Position numbers and translations under genes: made by a program. Positions 5,842 through 8,880 of a stretch of DNA of 8,880 bases are shown in pieces. The number at the start of each line of letters is the position of its first letter. Within the stretch, counting starts at the first letter, position 1. Below the pieces are notes generated by a model, which was not told where the DNA came from, did no database searches, and was given only the letters and a program-made list of their open reading frames with translations. Source of the DNA: Gammaproteobacteria bacterium (GTDB taxonomy: Bacteria > Bacillota_I > Bacilli_A > Izemoplasmatales > UBA1188); NCBI GenBank assembly GCA_024691665.1, contig JAILNJ010000119.1:1-8880 (forward strand), read 5' to 3'.

Positions 5842-7395
5842 TTAATTGGTTACAGTTTCTTTTTTAGGTTCTAGCGCAAATTCGTCTTCATTATCACCTA
5901 AGTCTTTATTTTTTAAGAAGATAAAATACACCACAAGAATTAAAACTAATATTGAAAACGCAATAGCTTCAATAATAAGACCATCTAACGAGAAACGTCT
6001 TACACCATCACTAAGTGGGAATAAAATATCAACTATTCCAAATATCTCAATTAATAAAATACAAATAGGTGCGACATATTTAATTAAGAATGCGTAAACA
6101 TTACTAAACCAACCTAAATCCATTCCATCTTTCTTAATATTGTCACTTAGATAAGTAATACTAAATAAATCTTTCTTATTATCTGGCTTAAACATAAACC
6201 AACCGCAAGCAAGTGATGCGAAGAAACAACATATTGGAATAAAGACAGATGTGGTTATAGAATCAAAGAGTTCAAGTAAATTTCTTCCCGCAATCCTTAA
6301 ACCAGGTTTTCCAGTTAGTTCATATCCTAAGGATATTCCAATAATAATAGATACTAAGAATGCAGGAACTGAAGAAAGGAGTCCTGCGATAACTCTTTTA
6401 AGTTTAAATCTTTGAATAAAGTATTGAGCCACTACTTCCATTATTGAGATTATTGATGTGATAGCCGCAATACTTACCATTCCAAAGAATAAGAACGATA
6501 CAATCTTACCGACTACTCCAAGTTTATTAAATACTATAGGCATAGATGAGAATAATAATACTATTCCATTATTTTGAAGTTCAATTCCGGTTTCTGCCTT
6601 ATAGTAATAAATCGCAGGGAATATAGCAAGTCCCGCAAGGAGAGCCACAAATGTATCAAAGAAGGCAATCCATAATACCGACTTTCCTACATTCACATCT
6701 TTTCCTGCGTATGATCCATATGCGACAAGTACTCCTGCCCCAACTGAAAGTGAGAAGAATGCCTGAGACATCGCTGCGAGTATTCCTTTAAATCCCAAAG
6801 ATTTAAAATCAGGTTTTAAATAATAAGCTAATCCTTCTTTTACTCCACTCGGAAGACATAGACAATAAATTACTATACCAATAAGAATAAATATGAGCGC
6901 AGGCATTAAAATCATACTTGCTTTCTCAATGCCTTTCTTAACTCCAAACGAAATAATAATTACCGCAATACCCACAAATATTGCGCTATAAAGAATTACT
7001 TCCCATACATTAGATGAGAATGACTCTAAAATATTTGTATTGTCAGAAAATGAATTAACTGTATATTTAATGGTGTAACCACCAAGAACTATATAATAAA
7101 ACGCAATAAATAATGATACGACAATAGATAGTAGTCCTACCCACCCTAATCCTTTTCTTATTTTTTTATATGAGCTCACTGCGTTTGCTTGAGCTCTTTT
7201 TCCTATATATGTTTCAGTAATAATCATGATTGAACCAAGAACTATTACACTTATTATATAAACAATAACAAATGAAGCTCCGCCATTTTGACTTGTCTTA
7301 TAAGGAAAACTCCATAAATTACCAAGCCCAACAGAACTTCCGGCTGCGGCCAAAATAAAACCTAGGCCACTATTAAAACCATTTCTTTTTTCCAT
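5842..7395 (-). CDS. Sodium-dependent transporter, SNF/NSS family
   Basis: A 517-residue membrane protein of the neurotransmitter:sodium symporter family, whose bacterial members mostly import amino acids with Na+. The first helix carries the signature AAAGSSVGLGNLWSFP (16-31), followed by NGGASFVIVY. The substrate and Na+ helix 6 reads QAFFSLSVGAGVLVAYGSY (211-229), and helix 8 reads AITSIISIMEVV (311-322). About 11 hydrophobic segments can be counted, ending near residue 494 before an acidic tail. Ser29 replaces the Arg or Lys usual at the outer gate, while the probable partner Asp378 is kept. The ATG at 7393-7395 has AGGAG 5 bases upstream; an upstream in-frame TTG at 7438-7440 lies at the expected transcription start and has no ribosome binding site. 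The gene is monocistronic. The amino acid carried cannot be read from sequence. Confidence 0.92.
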   Translation of the reverse strand: MEKRNGFNSGLGFILAAAGSSVGLGNLWSFPYKTSQNGGASFVIVYIISVIVLGSIMIITETYIGKRAQANAVSSYKKIRKGLGWVGLLSIVVSLFIAFYYIVLGGYTIKYTVNSFSDNTNILESFSSNVWEVILYSAIFVGIAVIIISFGVKKGIEKASMILMPALIFILIGIVIYCLCLPSGVKEGLAYYLKPDFKSLGFKGILAAMSQAFFSLSVGAGVLVAYGSYAGKDVNVGKSVLWIAFFDTFVALLAGLAIFPAIYYYKAETGIELQNNGIVLLFSSMPIVFNKLGVVGKIVSFLFFGMVSIAAITSIISIMEVVAQYFIQRFKLKRVIAGLLSSVPAFLVSIIIGISLGYELTGKPGLRIAGRNLLELFDSITTSVFIPICCFFASLACGWFMFKPDNKKDLFSITYLSDNIKKDGMDLGWFSNVYAFLIKYVAPICILLIEIFGIVDILFPLSDGVRRFSLDGLIIEAIAFSILVLILVVYFIFLKNKDLGDNEDEFALEPKKETVTN

Positions 7396-7444
7396 ATATA
7401 CTCCTAGAAAATTGATTAATGAATGAGTAAATCTCTTCAATAGT

Positions 7445-7474
7445 ATTATAACATTTTACTGTCAATTCATTCAA
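7445..7474 (-). promoter_or_regulatory. Promoter of the SNF-family transporter gene
   Basis: An extended -10, TGTTATAAT on the minus strand with the hexamer at 7445-7450, and TTGAAT at 7469-7474 as -35 with an 18-base spacer. Transcription should start near 7437, giving a leader of about 42 bases. A nearby TTGACA (minus strand) is only 9 bases from the -10 and is not spaced to act with it. Confidence 0.65.
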
Positions 7475-7478
7475 AGAA

Positions 7479-7502
7479 AAAACTAGACTTTTTTCTAGTT
7501 TT
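7479..7502 (-). terminator. Second (distal) terminator of the dehydrogenase gene
   Basis: A 9-base stem (AAAACTAGA with TCTAGTTTT) and a 6-base loop. On the minus strand it runs into TTTTTTCTTTG. It lies just upstream of the transporter -35, insulating that promoter from readthrough. Confidence 0.65.
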
Positions 7503-7523
7503 AATAACTTATACATAATAAAA

Positions 7524-7552
7524 ATAGGCTGCATTATTTAAACGCAGCCTAT
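7524..7552 (-). terminator. First (proximal) terminator of the dehydrogenase gene
   Basis: A GC-richer 9-base stem (ATAGGCTGC with GCAGCCTAT) and an 11-base loop, ending 7 bases past the dehydrogenase stop codon. On the minus strand it is followed by TTTTATTATG. Confidence 0.8.
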
Positions 7553-7559
7553 ATTGAAT

Positions 7560-8534
7560 TTATTTTTGGTATTTATAGAATCCTTCGCCTGTAGCCTGAC
7601 CTAACTTACCTGCATCAATCTTTTCTTTTAACATTGCTGCAATCTTCTTGAAGTTATAAGGTAACATCATCTTCTTTAGAAGAGGTGCGATTAATCCTGG
7701 AACCTTTTGATACTTTTCAATGATATTGTAAGCTGTAGTTAAGCCAACAACATCAATAATTTCAAATGGGCCCCTAGGTGCTCCTGTTCCGAGCTTCCAA
7801 GCTTTATCTACGCTTTCAGGATCTGATACTCCATTAGCTACTAAATCCATACCGCAAAGTAGGAATGGTACTAATAAAGAGTTTAAGAGGTATCCACCTT
7901 TTTCCTTTAATACTGGAACTGGAATCATAGAAATTTCTAGACCAAAATCCATAACTTTGCTGAATACTTCTTTATCAGTCTTATCTTGAGCCATTACTTC
8001 TACTAAGTTTTGTTTCCAAATGTGGTTTGCAAAGTGGAGTGAACAATACTTATCAGCTCTTCCTGTATATGGAGCGAATGTAGATGGAAGTAATGTAGAA
8101 GAGTTAGTAACTAAAATAGTCTTTTCTTCTAGTACTGGAGCAAGTTTCTTGTAGAAAGCAATCTTTTCATCTTGTAATTCAGCCATAGATTCAATAACAA
8201 TATCTGCGTCTTTACAAGCTTTAGCTAAATCTAATTCTAACTTAATGCTCTTATAAGCCTTTTCAGACTTCTTTAAACATTCTTCTGCATTGAATGAATC
8301 AACACAAGCTATACCTCTACACCAGTTAGCAGGATTCTTTCCTTCTGGTGAAGCCATTAAATCAATTGCGTTTTTGTATTCAACTCTTAATTGATCTAAT
8401 TTTGGTTGAGTTCTGCCGATTGAAGCTTCACTTCTTAACCAAATTGTAACGTCTTTTCCGCAGTAAGCAGCTTGATATGCAATTTGTGCACCGAGTACGC
8501 CGCCGCCTGCAACTACTACTTTGTTAAATGCCAT
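7560..8534 (-). CDS. 3-hydroxyacyl-CoA dehydrogenase family protein, NAD-dependent
   Basis: A 324-residue cytoplasmic oxidoreductase. The N-terminal Rossmann fold begins VVVAGGGVLGAQIAYQA, with GxGxxG at G10, G12 and G15. The catalytic set of the family is in place: Ser in TNSSTLLPS (143-151), His167 in SLHFAN, Glu179 in LVEVM, and Asn218 in GGYLLNSLL. The C-terminal domain shows GAPRGPFEIIDVVGL (251-265) and ends with GEGFYKYQK. Family members interconvert 3-hydroxyacyl-CoA and 3-ketoacyl-CoA. The usual HFFNP after the catalytic His is HFANH here, and an insert-like stretch at about 40-75 is longer than in short-chain enzymes, so the true substrate may differ. No thiolase, crotonase or acyl-CoA dehydrogenase is nearby. 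AAGGGAG precedes the ATG. It has its own promoter and tandem terminators. Confidence 0.88.
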   Translation of the reverse strand: MAFNKVVVAGGGVLGAQIAYQAAYCGKDVTIWLRSEASIGRTQPKLDQLRVEYKNAIDLMASPEGKNPANWCRGIACVDSFNAEECLKKSEKAYKSIKLELDLAKACKDADIVIESMAELQDEKIAFYKKLAPVLEEKTILVTNSSTLLPSTFAPYTGRADKYCSLHFANHIWKQNLVEVMAQDKTDKEVFSKVMDFGLEISMIPVPVLKEKGGYLLNSLLVPFLLCGMDLVANGVSDPESVDKAWKLGTGAPRGPFEIIDVVGLTTAYNIIEKYQKVPGLIAPLLKKMMLPYNFKKIAAMLKEKIDAGKLGQATGEGFYKYQK

Positions 8535-8575
8535 AACAATTCTCCCTTAAATTAATATTTAATACACCATTGTTC

Positions 8576-8604
8576 ATTATATCGAATAAAGGAAAATAAG
8601 TCCA
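8576..8604 (-). promoter_or_regulatory. Promoter of the 3-hydroxyacyl-CoA dehydrogenase gene
   Basis: On the minus strand, TGGACT (8599-8604, 4 of 6 to TTGACA), a 17-base spacer and consensus TATAAT (8576-8581). The leader would be about 35 bases. I see no Rex-type or cre-type site in or near it. Confidence 0.65.
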
Positions 8605-8724
8605 CTAAAATCCTCAAAAATATCGCGAAATCTCAGTTAATTTTTGTAATTAAAGAAAACAAACATATTTTATCTAACATTTATCAAGAAAAGAAAGTGT
8701 TTTTTATCTATAAAAATAATAAAA

Positions 8725-8754
8725 AATAGGTTTTATTTAAAATATAAACCTATT
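8725..8754 (-). terminator. Hairpin with minus-strand T-tract, probable terminator
   Basis: A 9-base stem (AATAGGTTT with AAACCTATT) and a 12-base loop. On the minus strand it is followed by a long T-rich tract (TTTTTTATTATTTTTA, including the stem end). It would be the distal one of two terminators for a gene beyond the right edge. Confidence 0.6.
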
Positions 8755-8779
8755 CTTTGTTATCAATTTGTTTCACTTA

Positions 8780-8794
8780 ATATACGTTGTATAT
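8780..8794. repeat. Small inverted repeat, possible protein-binding site
   Basis: ATATAC, GTT, GTATAT: two perfect 6-base arms. It lies between the two right-end hairpins, with no recognised promoter beside it. Chance symmetry is a real possibility. Confidence 0.2.
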
Positions 8795-8831
8795 CATTTT
8801 AAAATACAAATTCACAGGGAAACTAAGAAAA

Positions 8832-8852
8832 AATTGTCCATTTTAGACAATT
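8832..8852 (-). terminator. Short hairpin with minus-strand T-tract, possible terminator
   Basis: A 7-base stem (AATTGTC with GACAATT) and a 7-base loop, followed on the minus strand by TTTTTTCTT (including the stem end). It begins 4 bases past a TAG at 8857-8859, as expected for a terminator just after a gene. The stem is AT-rich and may be weak. Confidence 0.45.
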
Positions 8853-8856
8853 AATT

Positions 8857-8880
8857 CTAGTATTTTTCTAATTCAATTAT
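8857..8880 (-). CDS. Possible last seven codons of a gene beyond the right edge
   Basis: The minus-strand frame entering at 8880 reads IIELEKY and then TAG. It is the only frame open for more than a few codons here, and two terminator-like hairpins follow it. Too short to identify; it could equally be non-coding. Confidence 0.25.
   Translation of the reverse strand: MIELEKY

Larger units (their letters stand above)
8535..8880. other. Gene-poor intergenic stretch at the right end
   Basis: These 346 very AT-rich bases hold no supportable full gene on either strand. They contain the dehydrogenase promoter (8576-8604), a featureless stretch at about 8605-8724, two minus-strand hairpins (8725-8754 and 8832-8852) and a small dyad (8780-8794). 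The direction of both hairpins suggests they end a minus-strand gene lying beyond the right edge. Confidence 0.6.

Noticed and set aside
5846..6097. 83-codon plus-strand reading frame antisense to the transporter
   Set aside because: Shadow frame opposite a clear membrane-protein gene, without a promoter or ribosome binding site of its own.
7171..7195. Two GAGCTC palindromes flanking 13 bases inside the transporter gene
   Set aside because: Explained by coding sequence (residues around AQANAVSSYK); no regulatory context.
7396..7440. Fifteen extra residues on the transporter from TTG 7440
   Set aside because: No ribosome binding site, and it falls at the expected transcription start. The ATG at 7395 has AGGAG at ideal spacing.
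8615..8640. TCGCGA-centred stretch upstream of the dehydrogenase, considered as an operator such as Rex
   Set aside because: Symmetry does not extend past the six-base core, and it does not match the Rex or cre patterns.

Overview
The window is AT-rich, uses the standard genetic code (tryptophans I checked are TGG), and has strong AGGAG-type ribosome binding sites, sigma-A-like promoters and short intrinsic terminators. With a CcpA-like regulator, a PepV-type dipeptidase and a bacterial SNF-family transporter, this points to a low-GC Bacillota, probably a Bacilli or Erysipelotrichales-like lineage. I cannot name the species.

Left part (1-2832, minus strand): a tight three-gene transcription unit read right to left. 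It holds a LacI-family regulator closely resembling CcpA, then tyrosyl-tRNA synthetase, then an M20-family dipeptidase (PepV-like) cut by the left edge. The gaps are 14 and 8 bases, and each ribosome binding site overlaps the stop codon of the preceding gene. There is no room for a T-box ahead of tyrS.

Middle left (2833-3551): a divergent intergenic region dense in dyads, followed by a short TetR-type regulator on the plus strand. One dyad is a near-perfect cre (CcpA box) lacking only the central CG. Another overlaps the -10 of the ccpA-like gene. A nested dyad covers the TTGACA-17-TAAAAT promoter of the tetR-like gene. Both regulators may therefore be autoregulated.

Centre (3550-5756): a bidirectional terminator, a minus-strand lipoprotein with a DUF4097-type TSG ladder, and a plus-strand ATP-grasp ligase of unknown substrate. 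The last two are divergent and their promoters overlap.

Right part (5842-8880, minus strand): a sodium-dependent SNF/NSS-family transporter, then (upstream in transcription) a stand-alone 3-hydroxyacyl-CoA dehydrogenase. Each has its own promoter, and two tandem hairpins separate them. The last 346 bases hold the dehydrogenase promoter, two minus-strand hairpins, a small dyad, and possibly the last seven codons of a gene beyond the edge.

I see no mobile element, CRISPR array, tRNA, rRNA or phage gene. Most of the window is housekeeping or metabolic. The least explained parts are the ATP-grasp/lipoprotein pair and the dyad-rich control region at 2850-3025.
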